Origin: Parastagonospora avenae f. sp. tritici 18332-5
Taxonomy: Eukaryota; Ascomycota; Dothideomycetes; Pleosporales; Phaeosphaeriaceae
Direction: 5' to 3'
DNA: 64,000 bases
Assembly: GCA_022559985.1 (NCBI GenBank)
Contig: JAFJTR010000001.1
Coordinates: 868,001-932,000 of the forward strand
Numbering within the stretch: the first letter of the stretch is position 1; each line of letters opens with the position of its first letter. Positions 1 through 11,792 of this stretch are shown here, one piece after another. The translations under genes were made by a program, and so were the position numbers. Below the pieces are notes generated by a model, which worked only from the letters and a program-made list of their open reading frames with translations, did not search any database and was not told where the DNA came from.

Positions 1-1
1 C

Positions 2-358
2 GACACCGAGGTCAAAGATACCTCCAACGGCTACGATCCAGCGAAACCCAAATTCCCGGAGATCAAGCTCAAAATCGTGGACTTTGCGAATTGCGTCACT
101 GCGGAGGATCCGCTGCCGGATGACTTGCCCTGTCCGCCTAAAGACCCGGATGGCATCGATAGGGGCTATCTCCGCGGTCTGCGCTCCCTAAGACTCTACT
201 TCCAGCGTATTTGGAAAGACATTAATGAGGAGTGGGTCGAGCGCGGCGAGGGCGAGGGTATGGCTTCACGCAATCATCATGGGCCCGGGCTGGGTGATGT
301 GGGGCCTGGGTGGATGGATGATGCCGGGGGTGAGGATACGGGGTATGTTAGTTTTTAA
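2..358 (+). CDS. kcs1: Inositol hexakisphosphate kinase (Kcs1-type), C-terminal fragment
   Basis: This is the last 118 codons of a gene that starts left of the window. The visible part has the C-terminal signature of the inositol polyphosphate kinase family: a KIVDFAN segment (the family's IDFAH block, whose Asp binds metal), then an acidic linker and PDGIDRGYLRGLRSLRLYF, which matches the conserved 'D-x-G-x-x-x-G-L' helix. Family members phosphorylate inositol phosphates; Kcs1 types make inositol pyrophosphates that signal phosphate and energy status. The tail after about position 235 is Gly- and Asp-rich and probably disordered. Arg82-type multikinase is the alternative, but the long spacer between DFAN and PDG fits Kcs1 better. 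The catalytic lysine and ATP-binding region lie outside the window. Confidence 0.75.
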   Translation, partial: DTEVKDTSNGYDPAKPKFPEIKLKIVDFANCVTAEDPLPDDLPCPPKDPDGIDRGYLRGLRSLRLYFQRIWKDINEEWVERGEGEGMASRNHHGPGLGDVGPGWMDDAGGEDTGYVSF

Positions 359-761
359 TGGTGAGGGATGTTTCTTGTCTTTTCCTTCACAGCATGGCGT
401 TTTGGCTAAGACAAATTTTTCCTTTTTCTCGTTCCTTCGTCAGACTGAAGATAGGGGGCTTCATGCATTTGGCGCAGCGTTTGTATGGTGGGTGGCTCTG
501 CTTGTTGCATTTTGGGACACCACTAGGTTAATGTGAAATGGGCGTTTGGGATGGTGGTGAGTTTGTGCGGGTTGTTAATGCATGTATGCGAACGATTGCA
601 AAGCTTAAGAGTAGATTTTTAAAAGAAATATCTTCATTGATCATAATCATCATTTTGTGTCCCGATCTTTTTTTTAAATCTCGGGTTTTAGTGTCTAATT
701 CCCAACCAGTTCCTTAACCCATCCTTCCCACACCAAAGAAACCAAGAAACCCCCCCCCCAT
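359..761. other. Convergent 3' spacer
   Basis: This spacer lies between two converging genes. It holds T-rich and A-rich 3' UTR-like sequence, including a run of T at about 670-676 and a run of C near 750. No coding signal was seen. Confidence 0.6.
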
Positions 762-3674
762 CTAACCCTGCCATTTCGTCCTCCTCGCCCTAAAAAACCC
801 GACCATGCCAATCGGCAACAGCCCCGGATCAACCACATTCAACCCCCCAAATCGCTCCACCATCTCGCCCCCATACATCTGCGCAATCCATTTCCAATAC
901 GCATCCATCCCGCCCCACCGCGCAGTGATGCCGCGTAGATTGCCCTGGCCCTGCAGCTGGCTAATGGCCTGCGATACCTGCGCGGAGACATCCACATGCT
1001 GCTCCTTAGGACGATGCAGCAGCTTGGCGTACGTGTCGCGAATAACCGCCTGCCCAGTAGACGCGAAGGATTCGCGCCAGTGGGAGAATTCGGACTGGGA
1101 GATGAAGGTTTCGGTGGAGGGAGGGAGGAGGGCCAAGTCCTCGCGGTCGACGCAGTGCTTGACCTTGCCCTTTTCGAAGAGCGACTTGAGCGAAGCATAG
1201 TCGTCTGCCTCTTTCTCGAGGAACTCGTCGAGCAGTTCGTGCGGGTTTTCGCGGACGCTGTCGCGTAGCTGCAGGAGGTTGACGAAGGGGGATTTGAGAT
1301 CGAGCCCGCCGAGTTCGACGGGGAAGAAGAGGAAGCCGTCGGGTATGTCGTGCACGCCGAAGCGTGATGCGATCATGTGTTTGAGATGCTGCACGACGTT
1401 TCCACCCGCGAAGATAGACTCCTGGATATGCCGGTGCGTGGCGAGCATTTTGTCCACGTGCTCGCGGCCGAAGCAGTTACTCGGCTTGCCGAAGTTGGAG
1501 CTGAAGAAGGTGGCGGCGTAGGAATTCCAGGTCTGGATCCAGTCGATGACGCTCTTGGATTTGCCCTGGAGTTGGGTGCGCAGCTCTTCGACGTGGCTGT
1601 CGACCATTTTCTGGTCGATTTCGAAGCGCCCGGTGTGAGGGTCGAGGTGGAGGAATCCCCAGCGGATCTGGCCTTCGGGGAGGCGCTCGTCGAGTGTGAG
1701 GGGTTTGCCGTGGGCGACGCGGACGCTGCCGGTTTTCTTCTCGTTGAGCTCGACGCCCATGATGTCGACGAATTGTGTGACCTCGTCCCAGGCCTTGGCG
1801 CACTTGTCGTAGTCCTTGTTCCAGAACCAGATATCGTCGTACAGACGGTGGCTGAGAGCACCATCGGTGGCTTGATTGATGGAGAAGTCCAGGCAGAACA
1901 ATACGCACTCGCCCAACACTTCGCTCAAGGTATGCGAGCCAGGGGCACCACGACGTCGCAGACGTGTCTCGGCGGTTGGTCCATCGTCCATGAACTTCAG
2001 TGGCGCCTCCAAGAACTTGTTGAAGAAAGAGCGCCATTTGTCAGACACGCCGAAGAACTCAAGTACCTGAAGGACTGTTTGGTGCGGCAGAAGAGGGTTC
2101 CAGGACTCAAAGATGGTGCGGAAGCAGCTTAGCTCTCCATGAAGGCGAGTATTGACGATGATCTCCGTCGACAACAGATGAAGGAGATCTTGCTTAGCCT
2201 CGATCGGTCTCTTTGGTCCACGAGGTGGAGAGGCCGAGTTATCGTCGAAAAGTGCAAAGCCCATATCCTCATCTTCACTGTCATCTGGTTCAGCGGGCTG
2301 TTGGAGACGTCCAGAAAGTCCTGCGGCCGACAGCTCGGCTCTTGCACTCTGCGAAAGATTCATATAATTAGCTGTCTGGCTCCTTGCCAACTGAAGACTT
2401 CGCGGAGCAGACCGCTTTTGTCGCTTGGCGTCTGGCGGGTAATTCACATGATCACCATACTCTGCCTCTTCCTCGCCTTCATTCACTTCCACAGGTTGAG
2501 TTTCAAAGTCCAGAAGCTGGTGTACAAAGTAGCGATTCTTCTGGGTTGCGTCCCGCGTGCCTTCGAGAGTCTTATTTGTCAAAGTCCAGGCTGGACCCAT
2601 GAAGTACTGGCGGCGTACGATTTCCTTCTTTGTGACGTCGATTTTGCTGCTCTTCCAAGCATTATCGTTGCGTATGCTCCGGAAAGCGTCCCTGAAGAAT
2701 ACCGACCACCTCACACCAATGTAATGAAGAAAGATGGCTTGCAGTACGTCTTCTTGCATGTGGATGCTGTAGGATCCGTTCAGCTTGCGTCGCTGCTCCA
2801 ACGGGACGTGGTCACCCCAGGTCCAGCGATCAAGGGCTGACAAGCGCATGGAAAGCACATCTCCAATCTCTGTTAAAATGACTTCGTTACTCAGGAAGTC
2901 CTTCAGCACTTCCCGCTTCTCGTTGGGCAATAGGTCCGAGGCCTGTAAGCCCTGGATGACCCAACGCAGGGTACGTACGCTGAATTGACCAGGACTAGCG
3001 AGGTCATTTTCGAAGTCTTCGACTTTATTACGTAGCTCCTCGATGGCGGAAGCGACCGCCTTTTTGTCCGTGATGAAGAGCTGTTGAAGGTAGGCCTTCA
3101 GTGCGTCTACATCGACAACAGCTGGCTCGAAGACGCTTTTCTCCCATTGGGATCTAGCAGCTAGCTTCTTAGCGCCAGGGAGCTCTTCAAAGCTCTCCTT
3201 CATTTCGACATCACCGTCGCTCGGTGATGGCTTCTCAGACGAAAGCCACTCTGTCACCAGCTTGCCGTAGAGGTCTGCATACTGGAACTTGCTAGCCTGA
3301 ATAGCGAGGTACTGGAACAAGGTCTTCTCCCAGTTCTCGAGCACCTTCACTGATACTGAAGGGTCGAATTTGGCCTGTTCGACAAAGCGATCGAGATTCT
3401 TCAGATCCGTCTCGAGGCGGGAGTTCCGTGTTCCACCGCTGATGACGCGACCAGGCCGACCATCTTTGCTCTTGCGATTGCTAGTCTTGATGCCGAGACA
3501 CGACTTTGTCGCATCTGCTAGGGATGTGAGGCGCTTGAGTGGATCTTGCTCGGCTTTTACGGCTTCTAGGAGTGCCGCATAGTCCTTGTCGAAGGCAACA
3601 CGCTGCTGAGCGAGCTCTTCGAGTTTGGTGGTAGTGATCGTCTGTAGTGTCTGGCTGAATACACTACCTGACAT
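762..3674 (-). CDS. Domesticated reverse-transcriptase-related protein (rvt-like), 970 aa, intronless
   Basis: This is a single uninterrupted 970-codon frame. The N-terminus (about residues 10-50) is helical and coiled-coil-like. RT blocks can be read in order: a motif-A-like segment HGELSCFRTIF around residue 514; motif B RRGAPGSHTLSEVLGE at about 574-589 (compare rGxPQGxxlSPlL); motif C RLYDDIWFW with Y612-D613-D614; motif D GVELNEKKTG at 639-648; and a motif-E-like RWGFLHLD. No endonuclease, integrase, RNase H, gag or flanking repeat is visible, which argues for a host gene rather than a transposon. Fungi are known to carry single-copy, non-mobile RT-related rvt genes of about this size with an N-terminal coiled coil, and I infer membership in or near that family. 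The catalytic Asp expected in motif A appears to be Glu (E514), so polymerase activity is uncertain. The start is the only reasonable ATG, followed by a Ser-rich leader. Confidence 0.7.
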   Translation of the reverse strand: MSGSVFSQTLQTITTTKLEELAQQRVAFDKDYAALLEAVKAEQDPLKRLTSLADATKSCLGIKTSNRKSKDGRPGRVISGGTRNSRLETDLKNLDRFVEQAKFDPSVSVKVLENWEKTLFQYLAIQASKFQYADLYGKLVTEWLSSEKPSPSDGDVEMKESFEELPGAKKLAARSQWEKSVFEPAVVDVDALKAYLQQLFITDKKAVASAIEELRNKVEDFENDLASPGQFSVRTLRWVIQGLQASDLLPNEKREVLKDFLSNEVILTEIGDVLSMRLSALDRWTWGDHVPLEQRRKLNGSYSIHMQEDVLQAIFLHYIGVRWSVFFRDAFRSIRNDNAWKSSKIDVTKKEIVRRQYFMGPAWTLTNKTLEGTRDATQKNRYFVHQLLDFETQPVEVNEGEEEAEYGDHVNYPPDAKRQKRSAPRSLQLARSQTANYMNLSQSARAELSAAGLSGRLQQPAEPDDSEDEDMGFALFDDNSASPPRGPKRPIEAKQDLLHLLSTEIIVNTRLHGELSCFRTIFESWNPLLPHQTVLQVLEFFGVSDKWRSFFNKFLEAPLKFMDDGPTAETRLRRRGAPGSHTLSEVLGECVLFCLDFSINQATDGALSHRLYDDIWFWNKDYDKCAKAWDEVTQFVDIMGVELNEKKTGSVRVAHGKPLTLDERLPEGQIRWGFLHLDPHTGRFEIDQKMVDSHVEELRTQLQGKSKSVIDWIQTWNSYAATFFSSNFGKPSNCFGREHVDKMLATHRHIQESIFAGGNVVQHLKHMIASRFGVHDIPDGFLFFPVELGGLDLKSPFVNLLQLRDSVRENPHELLDEFLEKEADDYASLKSLFEKGKVKHCVDREDLALLPPSTETFISQSEFSHWRESFASTGQAVIRDTYAKLLHRPKEQHVDVSAQVSQAISQLQGQGNLRGITARWGGMDAYWKWIAQMYGGEMVERFGGLNVVDPGLLPIGMVGFFRARRTKWQG

Positions 3675-4018
3675 GTCGAAGGAATGTAACAGAGACGTAG
3701 GCTCGATGTGATACAGATAGATGGGCCCTTAGCTCGAGTCGATAGTCTTTGTCTAGGAAGTGCAATTGAAAGGAAAATGGCGTTGACCTGGCTCTGTTGT
3801 GCAGAGGGTCATAAAACCAAGAGGTACTGTAATGTATGAAGTTGTGAACGATGCTGCCGAAACCTGAGGTCATCCTGAGATATCTATACTCGCGTAAACC
3901 AAGCCACTTACAGCAGGCAGCAGCTCCCTTGGCACATACTGCGCCATGATGCAGGACAATAGCCGCATTACACTTTTCGTCTATACTTTTCGAAAATGTG
4001 ACATAGCTCTACGCCCGG

Positions 4019-4025
4019 TGACTCA
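4019..4025. promoter_or_regulatory. TGACTCA site (Gcn4/CPC1 type) upstream of RT-like gene
   Basis: This is a perfect TGACTCA about 345 bp upstream of the RT-like start codon. The motif is the known target of Gcn4/CPC1/CpcA bZIP factors and also of AP-1-like factors. Function is inferred from sequence only. Confidence 0.4.
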
Positions 4026-4164
4026 GGAAGATCTCCATTCTACGTCCATGTCGAGAGGGGATGCTGTACAATGTTGCTCTTCCGGTGAGAAATCCTCAAC
4101 CACTTTCGATTTGGGCCCCCCATGTACCCCGCAAACCCGCAAACCCGCGTCAAAGCTATATGGA

Positions 4165-4171
4165 TGAGTCA
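4165..4171. promoter_or_regulatory. Second TGAGTCA site upstream of RT-like gene
   Basis: This is a perfect TGAGTCA, 146 bp further upstream of the first site and about 491 bp from the RT-like start codon. The pair in one promoter is more suggestive than a single site. Confidence 0.4.
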
Positions 4172-4284
4172 GAAACTGCATAATCGATAATTCAGCAGTC
4201 ATACGCCTTGCCAAGGTAACACGGGCGACTCATCAATTGTTCGGTGAGGGAGTCGTACGAGTGGAAGCGCAGTCTGTATGCTGG

Positions 4285-4296
4285 CTTATCGATAAG
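4285..4296. promoter_or_regulatory. CTTATCGATAAG palindrome (back-to-back GATA sites)
   Basis: This 12-bp perfect palindrome contains two inverted GATA cores, as bound by fungal GATA factors (AreA/NIT2 or siderophore type). It is followed 8 bp later by the palindrome TCACGTGA (4305-4312), an E-box/Cbf1-type site. No functional evidence exists beyond the sequence. Confidence 0.3.
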
Positions 4297-4608
4297 TGGA
4301 CCGGTCACGTGATGCTTCCTTCCATCAGGTGCATCATCGTGTGACCTTTTCCTTATATCTCAAAACCGAATTTGTTCTACACAATCCTTGCGGCCGACTT
4401 GGCGAACAACTTCAGGAATTGTAAGGGTACCCACCCATTCAACTTGAAAACATCAACGTCACTAGCCAAAAAGTGGAAAGCCCGTCATTGTATGCGAGAA
4501 TATACAGTGAGACATTGGCGTTGATGATGTTTTGTCTGCAAAATCGACTAGCTGGGAAATTTGTGAAGAGGAAGTTCTCCCATCAGATGCCCCTTTTGCA
4601 TGTTCACC

Positions 4609-7390
<2,782 letters not shown>

Positions 7391-8666
7391 TCACGAGGAT
7401 CCGCTGTAACCATGAGCAATAGCAATGCTCTTCCACTTCTCAATTTCCGCCTCGAGATCGGAGTTGCGCTTCTCAAGCTCAGAGACGTGGTCAAACTTCC
7501 TCTGCCGAGACTCACGAGCCGCAAGAGTGTTGCGGGCTCGCTTCAAGGCGATCTTGTCGCTCGGGTCGACAGAAATGGCAGGGAGAGGGCCCTTTCGACG
7601 ACGAGACTTGCTGATGCCGTTGGTGGCAGGAGAGTTTGTAACAGACGACTTCCGGCGGAACGAGCTGTCGAGGACGATGGGAGAGCCAGTGCTAGAGGAG
7701 CCAGATCGCTCCATGGACTGGCTGCTGATAGTGCGCTCCAAAGGCAGTGACATTGGTGCGCCGTAGCTGGTCTCAATCGTCTTGGACTCCTCCTCGGGGA
7801 ACAAGGAGTACCAGTCGTTGTTGGCCATCGTAGGCTCGTTCTGGAACATGGGCGAGCACTCGAAGCTGTCGTTGAGGAAGGGAGAGTCATTGATGTCGGG
7901 GGAAGTTAGGTTTGTGAACGCGGCAGAGGGGGGTGCAGAACCGAAAGCATCGGCGAAGATGTCCTTGGGGGACACGGTGCGAGTTGACCCGGCAGCAGCC
8001 GAGTGGTCATTGATAGCTGTGAAAGCTGAGACCTGGTCCAAGTTGAATACGCCGGCCTGGAAGCCGGGCATCAGGCTCGCGCCCGAGTCGAAGGAGTTGT
8101 TGCTGTTGAGATCTACAGAGGTGAGCCTACGCTGATAGCTGCGGGCAGAATAAACCATACCTGCCATGGCTGCGACGTTGCTTTGTTGCTGAGAAATGTT
8201 GTTGCTAGAGCTAGAGAACAGTGGTACCGGGGGGTATTGGCGTAACAGAGGCTGTTGGAATTCTGTAGTGGATGACGGGGCAGAATTTGCGTAGAAGCGC
8301 TGGCTGCTGTTAAACGTATGCCCAGGCTGAGGAGCGCTCGGTGCTCGCAGAGGCCGTGGAGAGACCTGAGCTGGTTGGTCGTAGAGCACAAAGTCCGGTT
8401 GGGGCTGCGCGAATGCGTGTTGACTCGTAGTTGATTGGTGCCGAGAGGCTTGGGGTGCTGGTGAAGAAAGCCATGTTTGCTGGGAGAAAGCCGTGGTGGA
8501 CGACGTAAAGTCGGTCGGGGGAAGTGACGACGAACTAGAGCTGCGCGAGGCGGTGCTGAAGTTCAGAGATTCCAAAAAGGAAGACTCTGAGGGTGGGTGA
8601 TTAATGGTTGGAGTGGTTGTTGTTCTGGGATCCAGGATGGGCGCTGTTAAGCTAGAAGGCAGCCAT
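7391..8666 (-). CDS. cpcA: Cross-pathway control bZIP regulator (CpcA/GCN4-like); start out of frame
   Basis: The C-terminus is diagnostic: SRRRKGPLPAI, then a basic region RARNTLAARESRQRK (the N-x7-R bZIP core) and a short zipper, ending AHGYSGSS. Upstream, TVSPKDIFADAF and an acidic stretch resemble fungal CpcA activation domains. CpcA/Gcn4 proteins activate amino-acid biosynthesis on starvation and bind TGASTCA. The start is unresolved. The frame is open with coding-like Ser/Gln/Pro-rich codons up to at least 8651. The best ATG (8666-8664, context CAACAAAATGGCT) reads only four codons before TAG, and the long frame lies one nucleotide out of register just after it. Without a shift the first in-frame ATG is at 8167 (258 aa); with a +1 shift or a one-base error the product is about 424 aa. 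The listed end takes the 8666 ATG. An in-frame ATG at 8854 lies on the far side of the TGACTCA site and is unlikely to be transcribed. Confidence 0.8.
8310..8474 (-). promoter_or_regulatory. 54-codon out-of-frame ORF, candidate second uORF of cpcA
   Basis: The ATG at 8474 has a good context (AAACATGG) and ends at TAA 8312-8310, before the 8167 in-frame ATG. If the main ORF begins at 8167, this would be uORF2 of the known two-uORF cpcA arrangement. If the long form is used it is merely internal. The surrounding cpcA frame looks coding, so the second view is somewhat favoured. Confidence 0.25.
8652..8666 (-). promoter_or_regulatory. Four-codon ORF (M-A-A-F-stop) at the cpcA 5' end
   Basis: The ORF is ATG GCT GCC TTC TAG in a near-ideal start context. 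Fungal GCN4/cpcA leaders are known for very short inhibitory upstream ORFs, so this could be uORF1. Alternatively it is the true start codon followed by a frameshift, because the cpcA body continues one base out of register. Confidence 0.5.
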
Positions 8667-8794
8667 TTTGTTGACTGTCTTGTGTGTTTATTTGTATAGA
8701 GGCGTGTTGGATGAAAAGAAGAAATTAGGCAGCGAGGTGGGAATGTGGGGGATTTGTACTGCGCACGAAGCGAGAGTGCCAAGCCTGGGACCAG

Positions 8795-8801
8795 TGACTC
8801 A
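8795..8801. promoter_or_regulatory. TGACTCA site in the cpcA promoter (possible autoregulation)
   Basis: This is a perfect TGACTCA about 130 bp upstream of the candidate cpcA start. CpcA/CPC1 genes are known to activate their own transcription through such a site. It could also serve the Zn2Cys6 gene transcribed to the right, though that start is 1.3 kb away. Confidence 0.5.
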
Positions 8802-10094
8802 CAAAAACGTGCAGGTGCGACGGGCCAATGGGGAGGCGTTGGCGCACTCAACATCAGCGCTAATATCAGCCTTCGCACCGATATTCCCTCACGGCCAGCA
8901 TGCCTTTTCCCTGCAACGCGGTGCTAGACTCGGGCGCATTCTGGAAATTGGTATCACAAGAAACAGCGCGTTCGAGTGCATCTGGTCTGCTCGGGATCGC
9001 AAACCTCGCGGCTCTGCGCATCCCACGATACCGACATCGCCCAAATCAGGCGTCAGCTTGTGAACTTACCGGTAGGGCGCGCACGAAACACAATACCCCT
9101 AGCGTGCAGCTGCATCAACCGGTGGACTTGATTACGAGCACTAGTCTGACGCGGCAGACGAGCCTCTTTTTCCAGCGGGAGAAGAGGGCGGAACACAGGG
9201 CCGCCCTTTTGAGCAGATGCGCAGTCCCGCGTCTTCAATACTGTGCGAACCCCAGCCGAAGAACGACCATATCTACACCTGCTACTGCGCAACGTCGCGT
9301 TTCAACCAGAAGCGGTGAGGGTGTGCAACTTGTGAGACGTACGCGTTACCCGCGGCGTTGGATCACAGGATGTCTAGCCAATCTTTCGATAGAGGCTCAG
9401 CCCCAACATGCCTGCAACTTTGGTACGCGGTGGCTTCAAAGACGATCCGGGGTGGAATTATTGGCAGTCCTTATCTTGGCGGGCACTGCCGCGAGCTCAT
9501 CCTATTTGGGACAATGAACGTCGAGTTCAAGCTCGTCTGTCTATAGGAGTCGTGGTGTTCCATCGAGGACAATACCATAGTTGCTCCGTCATCTCTTGTG
9601 TTTTGAGAGTATGTTACCCCACCCACACTCTCCAGAACGCGGCCAGGCATGCACCAGTGCACGGCCGCGGATCGCTCAGAGCTTAGAGCTTAGAGTAAGT
9701 CGGAGTTGTCGGTATTCTCCGTCGGTGTCGTACTGCATGTCGAGGTCCGAGCAGGGAGCTCCCGAAGCCGCGGACAGCCTGCATGTGAAGAAGTACCTTG
9801 GAAAACATTGAGACGACTTGGAAGGTACGCCTTTTGTCGTTTTCATTCGTCTTCGATTTTTCAGTAAGAAACGGTGACCCTTCCTTCATTTTCGTGTAAT
9901 TCGACCTAGAGAAATCCATGTATGATCGAAGTCGAGTGTCATGTGACTTAGGCCATCCAGTGCATGTCGCTCTGCTCTTGGCAAACATGCCACCTGGGCA
10001 CCTAGGAACGATGTCTTGTACTTGATGAGCGCCACAAAGCAATTCTCGCTCTTATTCCCCTCTGTAATCTTTTCCACTGTTGGATCAAGTGACG
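8802..10094. other. Divergent intergenic region cpcA / Zn2Cys6 gene
   Basis: This is a 1.3-kb spacer. It contains a plus-strand open stretch (8900-9517) with no recognisable protein character. A short GAGCTTAGAGCTTAGAG repeat lies near 9677. No gene can be supported. Confidence 0.45.
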
Positions 10095-11303
10095 ATGATG
10101 CGAACACAATCGAGCGAGAAGCTTCATGCAGCGTGCGACGAATGCCGTCAGTACTGTTTTAGGCAGCCACCAAAGCGGCAATAACTGATCCACATCAGGA
10201 AAGCGGAAGTTAAAGTGTTCCGGTGATAAACCGAGCTGTACACGATGTCAACGAGAAAAGCTGGTGTGCATCTTCTCGCCACAGAAGCAGATGGGCAGGC
10301 CAAAGAAGAGAAGGAGAGAAGGTGAAGTTGATGAAGCCGCCGAATCACAACAGAATGCAAGCAACGCTGTTACGACAGTCAATGATCCGTCTAACTACAA
10401 CGACTTTGGCATTATCACACCACCGCAGTTCCAGGAACCGAGTTCTTTTGCAAACGATATGGTCTTTGACAATACGACCACACTGAACCAGCATATTGGA
10501 GGCACGGATGCATCTGGTCTCTCACCTATCTCGAACATTGAGTGGGTGCCATCGCAAAACATTTCGCTACCATACTCACTGTCTCTAGTCTCCAACAGGG
10601 CCCCGCTATTGATCCCTCATTATGGGATGACAGCTTCTTGGCAGCCCCAATAGTCGACCAGACCGACCAGGAAACATTAGCGCCATGTACATGCCTGGCC
10701 TCAATGTACCTGACCTTGAGCGAACTTCAATCTGTGCAATCCTTCCATTTCCCCCAGGTCGTAATACCTTTACGCAAAGCCATGGGCGTGTTGTCAGATT
10801 TGATCCACTGTCCGCAATGTCCCAAGGACAATTTCAGCGCGATCCAGAACGTCGCGTCCATAGCCGCGCTATGCAAAGCAATTGTAGAGCGCTTCAACAA
10901 AGTCCTCCTAGTCATCGACGCCGAAGCCGAGCGCCTCGAACAAACTGGCGAAAAAAAGTCATATCGCATCGGAGACAATAGTGCCGCATTGCAGCACCTC
11001 CACACAGGCACCCATGACTGCCCCATGGGTTTCGACATCGACATCGGCGCTCAGGATTATAAGCGGTTAGCCAAGACAGCGTTAAAGACTGAGGTGTACG
11101 GGAATGGAAGCAATCCTCGTCCTGTTCTGCAGCTGATCAAAGAGGCGGAGGATAGACAACAAAGATGGCATGAAGATGTAGATATGAATTGTGTGGAGAG
11201 AGAACATATGTTTGGGCAACGAACGCCTGAGGATGCGAAGAAGAGTTGTCATGCGTTGGGGTCAGAGCATATTCGAATGATGATTGACCGCCTCAAGTGG
11301 TAA
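10095..11303 (+). CDS. Zn2Cys6 transcription factor with AflR-like C-terminal domain, 367 aa
   Basis: There are three exons: 10095-10146, 10199-10545 and 10599-11303 (introns 52 and 53 bp). Joining exons 1 and 2 gives a complete binuclear zinc cluster, C-x2-C-x6-C-x6-C-x2-C-x6-C: CDECRKRKLKC, then CTRCQREKLVC. It is followed by a basic segment GRPKKRRR that can act in DNA contact or nuclear import. The C-terminal half (CTCLASMYLTLSELQSV, a CPQC motif, PVLQLIKEAEDRQQRW) resembles the aflatoxin-regulator (AflR) domain of fungal regulators. Two adjacent ATGs open exon 1 (10095 and 10098). The second intron donor is weak (GTGCCA), but its removal restores phase and no other site does. No biosynthetic cluster surrounds it, so its targets are unknown. 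Confidence 0.8.
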
Positions 11304-11792
11304 TGAGTTTGCATCTATCTTATCGACTAGCTGAAATGCAACTTTCATGGAATTCCGCAAGGTTCAGCCATATGTATGAGAAGACGCTCATATCAGCTGG
11401 CATCGCAAATTCCCAGGTATCGCCATGTTACAAGTCCTCGTGCGGTATCCTCACAGCAAGTCTCAGTCACGATGTATGGTTAAGTCTTCCATCTTTTGAC
11501 ATGTTGAAGTACTCCCAGGCTTACAGTGTTTGGTGTACTGGGGTGCAATTGGCTCTTGATGCGATGCTGTGCCAGTGAGCTCGTTTGCGCATCTCTTTTC
11601 CCTCTACAAGCTTTACCTCGAGCCTAGTTTTACCTATTATAGCTTCACATAAGCTATTTCACCCGCTCTTACCTTCTCAGGCAGCGGTGATACAATTAGC
11701 GCCACTATTAGCTTGCTTCCATCTACTTGTACTCCCACCGACCCATGGTAATCGATTCATCACCACCGATATTGATATCTATACACAACGCA
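11304..11792. other. Spacer
   Basis: This region lies between two plus-strand genes. Short unsupported frames only. Confidence 0.5.

Larger units (their letters stand above)
3675..4608. other. Upstream region of the RT-like gene
   Basis: No gene was found here. The region is the promoter side of the RT-like gene and the 3' side of the GH30 gene. It is unusually rich in perfect short palindromic sites: two TGASTCA sites, a double GATA palindrome and a TCACGTGA box. It also has a short direct repeat of CGCAAACC near 4130-4150. Confidence 0.6.

Noticed and set aside
1377..2132. 251-codon open frame antisense to the RT-like gene
   Set aside because: It is the complement of conserved RT motif codons; the minus frame carries the domain and is 970 codons long.
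762..3674. Active retrotransposon
   Set aside because: No terminal repeats, target-site duplications, endonuclease, integrase, RNase H or gag frame was seen on either side.
8900..9517. 205-codon plus-strand frame upstream of cpcA
   Set aside because: There is no recognisable domain and composition is Arg/Ser/Ala-rich, like chance translation; it lies in the promoter of a divergent pair.
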